Assembly: GCA_010015675.1 (NCBI GenBank)
Contig: ML977060.1
Location: 1 to 64,000 of the forward strand
DNA from: Byssothecium circinans
Lineage: Eukaryota > Ascomycota > Dothideomycetes > Pleosporales > Massarinaceae
Direction: 5' to 3'
DNA length: 64,000 bases
In this document: piece by piece, positions 48,681-59,940 of the stretch
How the letters are laid out: each line of letters starts with the position of its first letter
Position numbering within the stretch: the first letter of the stretch is position 1
Notes under the pieces: model-generated
Seen by the model: only the letters and a program-made list of their open reading frames with translations
What the model was told of the DNA's origin: nothing
Database searches by the model: none
Program-made: the position numbers and the translations under genes

Positions 48681-49478
48681 ATGGCCTACTTAATCCACAT
48701 CCCCTCCCCCCACTACCCCCGTATCTCAAACTTCCTCTCATCCTCCACCGCCCTCCCCAACCCCTGCGCCCTCTCCTCCCTCCACCCCCTCAGCACCCGC
48801 ATGCTCCACGACTTCCAATCCTGGGGCTGGAAAGTCAAGAACCTCCACCTCGACGCGCCCTCTGGCACCACGTCCCCAACCTCCCTCCCCATCTTCCCCG
48901 AGACCCTTTTTGTCGCGAGTTTACGAGGTCCCGGGGGCGCGAACTCGTGGAATATGAGGAATACGTGGTGGGAAGGGTATCGGGAGGCGGATGGGAAGTA
49001 TGGGTGGACGGAGAAGTTGGTGAGGATTTGGGAGACGGTGCATAGGAAGAAGTTGAGGAGAGGGAGGTGGAGGGGTTTGGGGAAGCTGGGGAGGGGAAGT
49101 GGGGAGGAGAGGGAGATGGTTGGGGGGTTGTATGAGAGGATGGAGGGGGGGAATGAGGATGGAGATGGTAAGGGTGAGGAAGAGGGTTTGGAGGTTCTCT
49201 ATAGGCTTGCTGATCTGGAGGAGAGGGTGAAAAATCTGAGGTTGGAGAGGGAGGAGGCGCCTTTTCCGGAAAGAGTGGAGACTGGGGAGAAGGTTTATGA
49301 GTTGGAAGAGCGGATTGGGAGGTTAAGGGCGGTGGGGAGGAATAGGAAAGAGACTAAGCGGAACAGTGGGGAGGAGTGGGAGGTGGATAAGGTTAGTCTT
49401 CTGGAGTGTTTGGAGATCTTCGATAGGCTTAGTGAGTTGGAGGAGAGGGTTAGGAAGGTTAGGGAGAGGAAGGTATGA
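48681..49478 (+). CDS. MPY-WGW family protein B (unknown function)
   Basis: Single-exon frame of 265 residues that starts MAYLIHIPSPHYP. A Ser/Leu-rich spacer of about 40 residues leads to MLHDFQSWGWKVKNL, the second half of the family signature. The rest is unlike protein A: it is strongly charged and mostly Glu, Arg, Lys and Gly, with repeated LEERV and LEERI units (LADLEERVKNLR, YELEERIGRLR, LSELEERVRKVR) that look like short coiled-coil helices. The coding strand is C-rich in the first third and G-rich thereafter. I see no signal peptide, membrane segment or known domain. The repeated units suggest internal duplication or a self-associating helix. Confidence 0.6.
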   Translation: MAYLIHIPSPHYPRISNFLSSSTALPNPCALSSLHPLSTRMLHDFQSWGWKVKNLHLDAPSGTTSPTSLPIFPETLFVASLRGPGGANSWNMRNTWWEGYREADGKYGWTEKLVRIWETVHRKKLRRGRWRGLGKLGRGSGEEREMVGGLYERMEGGNEDGDGKGEEEGLEVLYRLADLEERVKNLRLEREEAPFPERVETGEKVYELEERIGRLRAVGRNRKETKRNSGEEWEVDKVSLLECLEIFDRLSELEERVRKVRERKV

Positions 49479-50012
49479 GGAAGTAGGGGGGGAGGCGAGC
49501 AGGATCTATTTGTTGATCCTTTGTGGAAGGACATTGAGGACTATAGAGATGATGGTCTTTTGGTGGGCTGGGGTTCCTGTACAGTGTGCGTGAGCATTTT
49601 GTGGGTCTAATGGTGAGGCCTGATTATTGCGTTTCAATATTAAGTTACTGTGAACATGCTAAGTAGCAGAGCGGTAGAAGCAAGCACCAGAACACAGTGA
49701 ACGCAGCAGGTTGAACTTGACGCAGTCAAGACGCACCCAACGACGTCTTTTTGCGAGAGATACTGGAAACCGAGTCTGACTTTTGTCGGCGATGTACAAC
49801 CAGTGAAGTGAAAGAATCAATGGGTAGACTCGAACAGCGAAGGACATATGATTTTTTTTTCATCATCCATGTCAAGGCCAATTCACCCTTACCACAACAT
49901 CACCTCGGCCCTTATCATCACGCATGGAAAACTCTAACCGCACACCACCTATTCCTGAACCATCTATGCAACACTCTGCCCTGGCACCAGGCACTCCATC
50001 TTTCCAGCAATC
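49479..50012. other. Intergenic region
   Basis: These 534 bp lie between family genes B and C, which are transcribed in the same direction. No gene is supported. Confidence 0.5.
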
Positions 50013-50453
50013 ATGCCCTACACTATCCACATCCCTAGGCATACTAACCCCTTCAAAACCAACAACCCAACCATCTACATGGATGCGCGAACCTGGGGCT
50101 GGAAAACAGAAATGCCGCAGTATCACACCAAGCATTATGCAGAGGTGAAAGCAGACGCGAGGTACAGGAAATATTTCTGAATGGGTTCATGCAGATGAGC
50201 AAGGGATAAAGGATAGCGAGGGCTGAGAGAAGTGAGTGAGAGAAGACGGCTTGGATGGAGGAGATGGAGCAGAGAGATGTGGAGTTGGAGAGGCTTTGGG
50301 AAAGGGAGGTTCGGAGAAGTGAGCATGAGAGTTGAGCAACAGAGGGCGAAGAGGGGATCGAGGGAGGAAAGTCTTCGGGAGTGGGAGGCTAAAAGGAAGA
50401 TATACTTGGAGAAGGTGATGGAAGAGTTTTCAAAGGGTATGAGTATGTATTAG
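50013..50453 (+). CDS. MPY-WGW family protein C, short, possibly spliced or decayed (unknown function)
   Basis: An ATG at 50013 starts MPYTIHIPRHTNPF and reaches MDARTWGWKTEM, so it carries the whole signature in the first 35 residues. The unspliced frame ends at 50180 after 55 residues. Three stops lie within 40 bases (50178, 50196 and 50214), and the same frame is then open to 50453, where it encodes a Glu/Arg-rich helix-like tail (REWEAKRKIYLEKVMEEF) like that of protein B. An intron at 50145-50216 (GTGAAAG to GGATAG, 72 nt) would join the two parts into 122 residues in phase. Its donor is weaker than others in the window. The alternatives are a true 55-residue protein or a gene being lost by mutation. 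Confidence 0.5.
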
Positions 50454-50903
50454 GCAGAGACGGCATGGGTACTTTACAGTAGCTGCGTTTTTGGGAGAAG
50501 ATGTCGGTGGCAGATTGATGATAACGATAGATTCGATGTGGAATGTATCCAGGGACCTAGGCTAAACCTTATCGTGTGTGTATTGGGATTGTTGCTTTTA
50601 TAGAGGTGGTGTGTATCGTCAAGTTTGCCTTCGGCATCGTGGTGGTTTGGAGCTGTGTTTACATGACTAAGCAATTGCGATGACTCAATTCGAGCTTCAA
50701 GCTTTCAACCTCACATCCGCTCACTCGTGCCAGCTTTTCCTTTGAATGCCTCCGTGAGCGAAATACACTCCCGTGACTCCTCCTTGATCTTACGGACGCA
50801 CGACCTGCCGTATATCGGCCATACATTTGCCTGCCCGCAACAATTCACGACCCCACACCCCACCTCAAGCTCAACCACCGCATTCCCGCAGACATCCACC
50901 ACG
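50454..50903. other. Intergenic region upstream of eIF2B alpha
   Basis: These 450 bp separate family gene C from the eIF2B gene, both on the plus strand. The last 100 bases are C-rich. No other gene is seen. Confidence 0.5.
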
Positions 50904-51997
50904 ATGAGTGCCGCAACACCAACGGCGGAGAAGCCGCTCCCCGATTTCGACATCGTCGCTTCATACCGTAGAATTCTCGCCCAAGATGCGGAGCTCACAA
51001 TGCCCGTGGCTGCCATTGAAGCGCTCGTCGAAGCCATCGCTCACAGCACCGTTTCCACCGTCGCCGAAACCCTCGCCCTCCTCGAGCACCACACTGCCGT
51101 CCTGAAGAGTTCAATCGCGAATCCCATCTCCCTTTCTGCCGGAACCGATCTCTTCCAACGATACCTCGTCACAACTCTCAATCGCCCCACCGCACTAAAC
51201 CTCGGAACTAGCGACGATTTCAGGATAGTAAGGAATCATCTGCTGTCGAATGGGAAGCTGTTCGTAGACCGTGCGAAACAGAGCAGGGAGAAGATTGCCA
51301 GCTTTGGCACTTCGTTCATTAGGGAGGGAGCTACGGTGTTGACGAATGGCGGGTCGCGAGTTGTTGGTGCGCTGTTGAGACGGGCAGCGGAATCGAGTAC
51401 TATGCGGTTCAAGGTCGTTTACGTACTTTCATCGTCCAGGTCGTCAGATATGGAGGGAGGAATGAAGACCGTGGCGGATCTACGAGCACACAATGTGCCC
51501 GTGGCCGTAATCCCCAACTCCGCGGTCGCGTACTCGCTCGGCAAGGTAGACATGGTCATTGTTGGTGCGGAGGGTGTCGTAGAGAACGGTGGCATCATAT
51601 CGAGACTGGGAACGTACCAGATTGGTCTTTTGGCAAAGAGCAAGGGCAAGCCGTTTTACGTTGTCGCAGAGAGCCACAAATTCGTTCGGCTGTACCCGCT
51701 GAGCCAGTTTGATCTGCCCATCGAGCAAAAGATCCTCGACTTCAGCATCGCCGATGATGCAAAGCCCGCCGCTGCCGAATCGAATGCAAGCGAAGATGAG
51801 GGTGTTGCGGATCTCAACGGTCGCCCGGGCTTGACTTCAGACGATGCTGTCGACTTCACGGTACGTATGAAGACTTCGTCCAGAGAACCAAACTAAAATC
51901 TGAATAGCCTCCGGACCTCATCTCGGGCATCATCACAGAATCTGGCGTGCTTACGCCCTCTGCGGTTTCGGAAGAGTTGATCAAAATCTGGTTCTGA
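50904..51997 (+). CDS. Translation initiation factor eIF2B subunit alpha
   Basis: Regulatory subunit of the guanine-nucleotide exchange factor eIF2B, which senses phosphorylated eIF2 in the general amino-acid control response. It has 348 residues in two exons (50904-51860 and 51908-51997). It starts DFDIVASYRRILAQDAE, includes the helical bundle and the characteristic Rossmann-like IF-2B region (AVIPNSAVAYSLGKVDMVIVG, then GAEGVVENGG and KPFYVVAESHKFVR). The C-terminus reads PPDLISGIITESGVLTPSAV, conserved in the family, and is encoded by the short second exon. An acidic insertion (SNASEDEGVADLNG) lies just before the intron. The frame is open upstream but without a better ATG. Confidence 0.94.
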
Positions 51998-53370
51998 GCC
52001 CTCCCTGAGCACAGAACTTACCAATCCTCCGATTCTAGCATACTTAACAAGTCTCAACATCGAGACCTTCAAATCTACACGAAGGTTGTCTTCTTTGAGT
52101 GCTTACAAGTGTACTAGGCCGCTCGTCGACTCGTATCTACGTCCCTGCGTTTCCCACGGCGTGCACGGCTATCAGCGAGTGAGCTCGAATGAACAAACCC
52201 ACGTATGGAACGGCGATGCTTTTGATGATGAGGGCTACGTACGAGTTGAAGAGGAAGTTCTAGTACTATCTGAGTGAGCGGGAGGAGCGCAGAGGTCGCG
52301 TGTGCTTTTTAGAGTAGACGGAGTGGAACAGTTCACGGTCCGTGTCAAAAGTTCTACAATACTATGCCCGAGAGGTCACTCGCCGGGAAAAGCTCGGGGA
52401 AAAGCATTTGATACCCTGTAGATCTTCGAATTGCCATGATTGGCTTTGCTACCTTGTCTTGCGGTTGCGTGCATCTTGGTCCCAATCATTGTTCTTGAAC
52501 ATTGTAGCTCCACCCTAGTCCGTCTCTTTGGTTCTCTTTTCCTACTTTATCCTTTCCCCCCAATTTTCTCGTGCAATTTCAAGACAGACTGAACACTTGT
52601 GCACGTTGGCTACTTTAGCACGGTGAATCGCTATTGAGCCATACTGCTTCTTGTTACCTGCGAAGCGACATGCTAAGATAGCGACTCGTACTGCTATCTG
52701 ACCCCTTCAATTGGTACACCTAAGTAGGGGTTACAGAGCTAACAAAGCTCAACTAAAGGGGTCAGTGCGCTTTGTCTTAACTCTAAGATAGGAAAGTCTA
52801 AGTTCTTAGGGTCGCGTCAAGTGTTCAGTGTAATTTATGCCTAGGAGTTTACTCAAGCCTATCATCATTCGTTGGAGAAATCATACACTGGCATCGTTGA
52901 AGGGTGACCCACCTCTTATGTATCCATCTAATTCAACCACGTTAGGCTTGTCTGTCACTCTCAGTTCAGTATCTCACCCTGGACTATCATGGGTCGTGCC
53001 TCATATAGAACTCTCTCATGGGCATCTCTCACGCGAATACAATTCATATCTTCCTTCCTGCCTCGCATCAGCCCCACAAGCCTAAGGTGCACAGTATTGC
53101 CACCAGACATCATTGAGTGGGGTAAATAAGTTTTTCTTACCGGGTATCTGGAGTATGCTACAACTCGTGGATGCTGCGTTGCTGGAAGGGGCGGAGTGAA
53201 TGCACGTGACCATATTAACAAAGCAAACGGTATGGCGCTAGCAATAGCCCACACTAAACGACTAGCCTTTACTCCTCGACCTACTAATACCTCGACTTAC
53301 TAATATACACCAGCTCATACCACTGACTTCGTCAACAACATCATCAACAACCCCACCTACAACCGTCAAT
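51998..53370. other. Intergenic region with an intron-like repeat
   Basis: 1.37 kb without a supported gene. It contains the second copy of the CAX intron repeat (52719-52856). The frame that opens just after the repeat has no recognisable product. Confidence 0.6.
52719..52856 (-). repeat. Intergenic copy of the CAX intron repeat
   Basis: This stretch matches CAX intron 1 (12108-12250) along nearly its full length in the same orientation, at roughly three quarters identity by eye. Differences are mainly C to T and G to A relative to the intron copy, as after repeat-induced point mutation or deamination. The donor position reads TTGAGT rather than GTGAGT, so it would not splice. It is not inside any gene I can support. 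Confidence 0.7.
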
Positions 53371-54673
53371 ATGCCGCACCATATATCAGACGAGCGGCGT
53401 GAGGAAATAGCCATCCAGGTACGTTAAATCCCGAAATAATGCGCCATCGCACCAGAAGCTCAATTCTGGGAAAGCACAAACTGACGTTCACATTTAGATC
53501 GAGGAGAAGAAAAGGCACCTTCATGCAGGTACACCAGAAAACATAGCAGATACGCGCGAGATCTTCACATCCAGAGAAGAAGCCTTGGCCTCCTACGGCT
53601 GGTATATGGAGACCCTTTTCCCGCGGCGACTGCCTCCGACAATTCCACCGGCCTACGAATACATCGCCAAGATCAAGAACACAAACTTCCTGGATGAAGA
53701 GAATATCGCGGAGCTGACTACGCTTTTGGGCCTCCGTGATCCCCCATATATCGGCCTCGGCACCTGCAAAGGCACGGCGTATCGTCTGGTCCCGGATGAG
53801 GATCTGCTTACTTACGACACGAGGCCTGACTTTGATTTGATTAATAGGACCGGTAGCCGGATCATGTTGGAGGACTTCCTAGGCGTGGACTTCCCGAACG
53901 AGCTAGCAAACGCCGCCAACGATGAGCAGAAGAACGACTCCTCGATGTCTTCTCAAGACTACACCGCCAACTGCTCGTCATCAAGCGTCGATTCCGACGC
54001 TGACGGCTTCGTCTTCTACCAACTCGGTAACCTCCACTTCTGGTATGAGGAATGCGGTGAAGTAGATGATGAAGAAAAGACTAAACTTTGGGAAGACACA
54101 GGATACGCCGTTGGTGTCAAACTAGCTCTCGATGGCAAGCCCGGCGATGTCTACATCTTCTTCAACTACCGACCCTTCGATGACGAACTTTACCGAGTCA
54201 ACCTAAGTGATTTCAAATCTTGGTTCCTTCCGGGTTATGAAGGTTGCAAGTTTGCGTGCGCGCGCATTGCTACATCGATCGAGGACCTGAAAGATGGGGT
54301 GGAGTTTGACTTGAGCCTGGTGAAGGCGAAGAGGCCGGCATACACTGCGGTTGCGAGGACGGCGGATGGCAAGCGTCTTCTGAAGCACTATGAATTGGCA
54401 AATGAGCCTTGCAGTGAATTGGACATCGTTCAACCGACTGAGGAGTGCGTTGACGAGAACGCCGAGTCATCATCATCGGCACCATTACTGGCATCATCAA
54501 CGTCCTCGCGGGTTGAGACAGCGCCAGAAAGCACGTCGTCTACAGAGTCGCAGCGCTTCGAGATTCAGCCAGCCACACCCCCAAAGTTCTCGTGCGACGA
54601 GGTGCGTGTCAGCGACGGACCCATCACATCATCGACTTCGCTAGTGAGTGGACGGACTCATCGTCGATTTTGA
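53371..54673 (+). CDS. Uncharacterised 407-residue protein
   Basis: Two exons (53371-53418 and 53498-54673). The first exon encodes MPHHISDERREEIAIQ and joins in phase to IEEKKRHLHAG. The middle is a mixed alpha/beta region with many aromatic residues (FVFYQLGNLHFWYEECGE and VYIFFNYRPFDDELY), which looks like a folded domain. The last ~100 residues are Ser/Thr/Glu-rich and probably disordered. There is no signal peptide, membrane segment or catalytic motif that I recognise. The good splice signals and open length support a real gene. The F-x-P-x-Y and acidic segments do not point to a known family. Confidence 0.6.
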
Positions 54674-55574
54674 GGACAAAGTGAGCGGACAAGTGGATTA
54701 ACTTTCATGGGCATGCATGCAATGGCGTTTTGATTCCACATCGATTTTGGAGAGAGACCGGCGAGTCTCGGATATGATACCTACTAGCGGATAGGAATGA
54801 TCTTTTTGGGGCCTGGGTAGATTGTCTTTGTTTTGGTTTTGCGACATGATAGAACTCGTGTATTACTGAATACCAGATGTTGGTGACTAGACAATAGACC
54901 GTTGCATACAGATCGCGAAAAAGGCCCACTAACATCGTGTCGAATAGATCACCTCATATATCTATCTCCATAAACTAGACCCTTGACAGCAGCTCTTCTG
55001 GATACACTAACGAACACTCTACCGTACCTAATTACCTTTCGAATCTTCCCACTCGAAGTAACCACCTACCCCCCTCACCCCCCCATCCCCAATAACATCT
55101 CCAAGCACTCAAAACCGCGATCCTGCCATTCCCATCCCCTCCTTCTCCTTGATCCGACAAGCGTCCATGGCCAGAGACCCGAGCATCTCCCAGCACGCAT
55201 ATCCCCCCACCCCCATCGTCACTATACCCCGTTCCTAACCTTGAAAACTAAACTCACACATACCTCCCCTATTTCCCACCGCTGCCTAATCCCAATCCTA
55301 CATTCCCCACCCTTGTCCTTGTCCTTGCCTTCTTCCATCCTCTCTTCTTCCACCACCTTATCACCCTCCCGTCGTCGTCCTCGTAACACACTCCTACACC
55401 CACAACCCCGTAACCCTAGCTAACTCCGCCCTCCTACCCCTCGTCGCCCTCCTCACAGCCTCTTGATTTCATCGCGTCCTCGACAATATACCTACCACAC
55501 GCGCATTTCCCAACCTCATACTCCCACCCACCTCAGCAGACGGTGAGGTCTGCGGTGGGATGCTGGATATGACA
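54674..55574. other. Intergenic, C-rich patch
   Basis: The central part (about 55060-55480) is strongly C-rich on the plus strand and stays open in one frame without an ATG. It begins close to a Leu-Pro-Tyr-Leu-Ile stretch resembling the MPY-WGW start, but lacks its second half. It may be a relic of the family or chance. Confidence 0.35.
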
Positions 55575-55835
55575 TTAGACATAGCCGAGGATTTGCTCTA
55601 TCCACGCTGCGTCGTTGAGAGTGCTAATGAAGGAGGTATTCTGCGTTGCAAAAAATGGAAGGAAAAACCCCGGCTTCACCGAAATATGCACGTGATTGTC
55701 TTGTTTTCGGTGCAGTGAAGCGAACATGGCGATGCCGATGCCAGTGGAGCGTAACCGCAACACATGCACTCCAGCCCACGTCCGCATGGCCGGAAGAGGT
55801 TTATGTAGGGTAAATTGTTGGATTGTATAGTCCAT
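55575..55835 (-). CDS. Possible MPY-WGW family protein F (unknown function)
   Basis: An 86-codon frame with an ATG at 55835 starts MDYTIQQFTLHKP and continues PAMRTWAGVHVL. The M-x-Y-T-I start and the R-T-W-(A/G)-G block resemble protein C, with a shorter spacer. The remainder (ATQNTSFISTLNDAAWIEQILGYV at the end) has no match elsewhere in the window. The resemblance is weak enough that it may be chance. Confidence 0.3.
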   Translation of the reverse strand: MDYTIQQFTLHKPLPAMRTWAGVHVLRLRSTGIGIAMFASLHRKQDNHVHISVKPGFFLPFFATQNTSFISTLNDAAWIEQILGYV

Positions 55836-56240
55836 CTCGAGAATACATGAGTGGTGTTGTGACTCTACAGAGACGTGTCTCTTTGTACTTTGTACAACGC
55901 CAACAAGAATGGAAAAAGACGCCGTTTAACACCCCTGCCATGCTACACAACAAATAGTGAAGGAGCAGCATCCACAAAGGAACCTGTAAAAGGGCCCAAA
56001 GGCCTTCCGTAATCCCAAGTCATGCGCCTATCCAAACCGTGTCATAATTCATATCACCACCTGCACGCCTGACTTCCGGGGCGCATTGCGCAATAGACAG
56101 ATAGTGGGGAAATTTTCCTATGATTGGGTATCGTGCGCCCAGCCATGCCTTTGGTAAAGAGATGTTGCCATGATTTTTTCGTGAAACGCTGATCATGCCA
56201 TACTTTTGATAACCGTTGACCACCACACAGATGCAACGTA
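55836..56240. other. Intergenic region, 3' side of the GATA factor gene
   Basis: 405 bp between candidate F and the stop of the GATA factor. Only short frames are present. Confidence 0.5.
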
Positions 56241-57917
56241 TTAGTCATCCAGCTCTTGCAACTCCCTTTCTCTTCTTGCCAACTCGTGACGCATAGCTTC
56301 AGCCTCGCGACGCAATCGATCCTTTCTGAGAGCCTTGTCTTCTTGCGAGCCAGGGGAAGGGCCCAAGCTCTGCCGCGGCAGGTTTGATAACGCAGGGTCG
56401 ATGTTAGGATCTTGCGCGGCGGTAGGGTTCAGTATCGACGAGATGGCGTTTGGCCGATGAGGTACGGGGACTGCGGGTCCCGAAGCGACTTCGTCCGGGT
56501 CGAGTGTTGCGCTCAAGCTCCGCTTTCTAGGCGATGGTGCGCCGACATACGTCGTCGAAGGTGTCGGAGGGCCGCCAAGATTAGATGCCGGATTGCTGGT
56601 GCTCTGATAATTGGTAAAGTCGACGGGTACCGGAATCCTGGCCCCTACAGGATAGACTTCGCTCGATTCGATGGTGGAGGATGGGTCGGGTGATGCTGAG
56701 TGCTCAAATGTGGGGGTTTGAGTAGCACGTGGTTGTGGTGAGTAGCTGGCGAGGGAGGGAGCTTGCGTACTGCTGCCGGTAGTGTCGGCGGGTACGATGC
56801 GTTTCCGTCGCTTGATCTCTTGCTTCTTCATCTCGACGGGTCGGTGAGCGCCATGGAGCTTGTAGTACAGTCCTAGCACAAGTCAGTGGCTGGCTTGGCA
56901 CTTGAAAGGGAGCTTCGTGGGGTGAAGGAACATACCGCAGGCATTGCAGATGGTTTGTCCCGCTTCGTCTCTTCTCCACAGGGGCGTGACGGAAGTTCCG
57001 CAATTTTGACAGGTCTGCATGACGCTCGTCACCGTAGACTGGGAATTCCGCTCGTTTATAGCGGCATCGGATGAACTTGGGGCAGCCGTCGCTTGCACCA
57101 GGGCAAAATTAGTTGTCTTGGAGACACGATTGTTGAACGCGGGGCATCCGTTACAGCCTTGTTGACCACCGGTACCATTGCATCTGCCGCCTCCAGGACA
57201 TGTGCCGGTAACACCATGGTCTGCGGCGACATAGGAATCTACGCGAGGAGACGGGTCAGCGTTTCCGGGAGATGTACTTCTCTCATGACTCTGACCTGGT
57301 ACTGGTCTCTGCTGTAGTGGTACAATAGGTAGTGGGGTGTTGCGCTTGAGATTTGTCGGGCGTTGCTGGTTTCGTGCCTTCAAGTACAGGCCGCACGCAT
57401 TACAAATCGTTTCACCAGCTGGGGAGCGACGCCACAACGGTGTCCTTGTGGTTCCGCAATTGCTTCGAACTGTCAGCACAAGATTGTAGATTTCAAGGCG
57501 GAAGTAAGAAAAAAGACGCCTGTAGGGAAAAAGGGTGGATTAGGCATGGGGAACGCACCTGCAAATCTGGCCAGTGATGGGCGCATTTCCTCCACTGATG
57601 CTGGGAGGCGGAAGTGATGTCGGCGTGGCCGGATTCGGTGACTGCTCTTGCTGTTCGCTTTCGCGGAGACGTAGCGTGTCCTCAAGGGAGTGATATATCT
57701 CGGAGGACTGTGCCGGTGGTGTATCCGCTGGAGACTCGCCCTGGCCTTGTTGGGGAGAAGTAATTCTTGGAGTTCGAGGTTCCGCCTGGTTCAGCTGGCT
57801 GAGCGACTCGGCCATTTCCACATCTTCTCTGCTATGCTCTCTGGACATGGACAAATGGTGCGGATGAGTGGGCGTCGGTGCCAACGAGATCCCCCCACTA
57901 CCTGAAGAGCCCGTCAT
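56241..57917 (-). CDS. GATA-type repressor of siderophore and iron uptake genes (SreA/Sre1/Urbs1 type)
   Basis: Predicted nuclear iron-responsive repressor of 505 residues in three exons: 57917-57559, 57462-56936 and 56872-56241. There are two GATA zinc fingers: [14 protein letters not shown] to CNACG, and [14 protein letters not shown] to CNACG, both with the C-x2-C-x17-C-x2-C spacing. Between them lies the Cys-rich centre [19 protein letters not shown] (C-x5-C-x8-C-x2-C), the hallmark of fungal iron regulators such as SreA, SRE and Urbs1. Introns interrupt the first finger between its first two cysteines and the second after CNAC. The C-terminus has a conserved charged helix ([16 protein letters not shown]). 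The start is uncertain: 57917 is the first ATG in the open frame, but an upstream exon is possible. Confidence 0.92.
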
Positions 57918-59131
57918 ACGCCTGTAGGCAGCTTCGATGTTGCAGGCCAAAGTAGCGACGAAGATAGATGGTCCTGGCAGTGTAGTTCGAAAAGACGTTT
58001 CAATCGGGCCTTCGGAAAGGCGCTCGGTGGCCTCGTTGCAGCTTGTACACGAGACCTAGGAACCGGTGGAGGGGTCTAGTGATGTCCCGGTAGTGATACG
58101 TGGGTGGCGTGCAGGAGATGTTTGGCGAATAATGAATAATGGCGGAGGGTGTGGGATCAATATGGCTGTTGCTTGGGCTTGACGCGGTCGGGAGGGGGCC
58201 GGGCGTCTTTATGGGAGAAGACGATCCCGAGTTAGTGTCTAGTGGTCCGGGGAAAGAGCTACGGTCATCCGCCGCTGCACGATGGTTGCGGTGAGGATAT
58301 GGACGGTCGTAACAAGGCAGTCGCAGTCGCGAGAGTCGCAACTGCCAGCGCGTCGGGCCAATCAGCGGCCAGGTATAATAAGCAACCAACGTTAGGGCGC
58401 CCGGCTCGCTCACCACCGCCCAAAGTTCGTGCATCAGCTGGCCGGCATCCTCCAGAGCCTCGCCAATTCCCTGCAAGCTGTTCTATAATACAGTAATGGA
58501 GTCTGATGAGCCGGCTCTATCGCAACGTGGGCATAAGACATAGCACGACCCGCCACCTCGGGATCGTCATGGCGATAGAATCCGTATTGCATTAGTCTAG
58601 TCAAAGTCTGGCTGTTTCTACGCCGCTAGATGATTTGTAATGGGCTTGAATTTGTACCTGTTTCCGCCACCGACCAATCCCAGGAGCTGCGAAATGCACC
58701 CGTGGACATAGGCCAGGCACAAGCGAGCTCCCGCAAGTCTAGTTCTGCTATCTACTATCTAGCATTCCGAGGGCTATCCATTGTTCACTTGTGCCAGAGA
58801 AGATGAAAAGGGCTTGTAGATGTGGTTCGATAACAAACTCATTGGATTGCATGGCATGAATAGCTTCCACTCATAACCCCCACCTTCCAATACTCGATCC
58901 AGCGTGCTGATCTAAGCTGATATCCAGCAGACCTCCAAAAGTACAAGATGCGAACACGCCTGCGCCAAACAGTAAACCAGCCCAGCCCGCGCGCCTCCAA
59001 ATCGCACATGTTGTGTACAAGAATAGCACAAAAACTCTCGTCTTCTCACAATTCCCACAACACCAATTGTTCCCTACTCCCAGAACCAATTCCTGGGGAA
59101 TCGAGCGGCATCCCTGTTGCGTAAACGTTGC
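57918..59131. other. Intergenic region upstream of the GATA factor
   Basis: 1.2 kb that must hold the GATA factor promoter. An open frame runs on the minus strand at 58000-58476 but lacks family resemblance and may be leader sequence. CCAAT-type motifs are present around 58357. I see no other gene. Confidence 0.5.
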
Positions 59132-59940
59132 TTAGACTTGTTCGGCGCCCCACCCGGCATCGGCGTCGCGCATGTTCGCTGGAGGCTCAATCGACGGGAT
59201 GTACTCGAGGACTACGTATGCGATACCAACAATGCCAACAAGGGTGCCTGGGATGATGCGGAACCACTTGGGACCGACAGCCACGGAGCCGATGAAGACG
59301 TAGACTAAGAATAGTCAGCGGGTGTGCTTCAGCTCAAGAAGCGCAGACGTACAGATACCACGGCCGAGGAAGGAAAACATAAAGGACGCATAGCGGGCGA
59401 CCTGTTGGGGGATCTGGAATTCGAGAAGGGCGGTGGCTGAGCCTTGTTAGTCGCGTCCCTCATCGGAGCCTGGAAGAGTCTTACCGGCACCAAAGATGAT
59501 CAGGTATACACCGAGAATGATCGCTGAGCTATAATATCCGTCAGCGTTTCCTCTGAGACGATGTCCTCCCTGCGCATCGATCCTCTGGAGCTGCACAATG
59601 TCCGCGACAGCCTCTCCGTGTTCATCGAACGCGGCAGCCGATTGATGTACACCGACTCGAAAATCGAAGCGATTGTATGCAATCGTCGTAAACAGCGGTC
59701 CCCGTCGAGGGCGATTTGATGAAGCTCCAACTAGTTGACCAGTACGCCGGGGTACTCACAAGCCGTCGAAATTAATGAACTTCGTGACACCTCCAAGCAC
59801 CATGAAAACCGCGACGGCGAAGTTCACAATGCGACTGTGATAAATCGTTAGTCAATTCTGAATACACGACCATCTTCTCTTGCTCTACGTCCCAGCTACC
59901 TCCACCTCGGGCGCACTCACAAGATGTCGGAGAAGTCCAT
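59132..59940 (-). CDS. COPI-associated Golgi membrane protein, Tvp15-like
   Basis: Predicted four-helix membrane protein of late Golgi vesicles, of 131 residues in five small exons: 59940-59921, 59834-59760, 59528-59485, 59436-59353 and 59304-59132. The model is hydrophobic almost throughout, with segments IVNFAVAVFMVLGGV, AIILGVYLIIFGA, YASFMFSFLGRGIFYVF and IIPGTLVGIVGIAYVV. The sequence LLEFQIPQQVARYASF is typical of the COPI-associated/Tvp15 family, and the length is right. An in-frame ATG at 60162 would add 74 residues, but they are unlike the family. All four junctions keep the frame. Confidence 0.85.

Noticed and set aside
54983..55423. C-rich open frame with Leu-Pro-Tyr-Leu-Ile near its start
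   Set aside because: It begins with TTG, not ATG; the second half of the MPY-WGW signature is absent. It may be a relic but does not support a gene.
58000..58476. Minus-strand open frame upstream of the GATA factor
   Set aside because: It does not resemble the N-terminus of the family and has no clear join to the first exon; probably leader or intergenic sequence.
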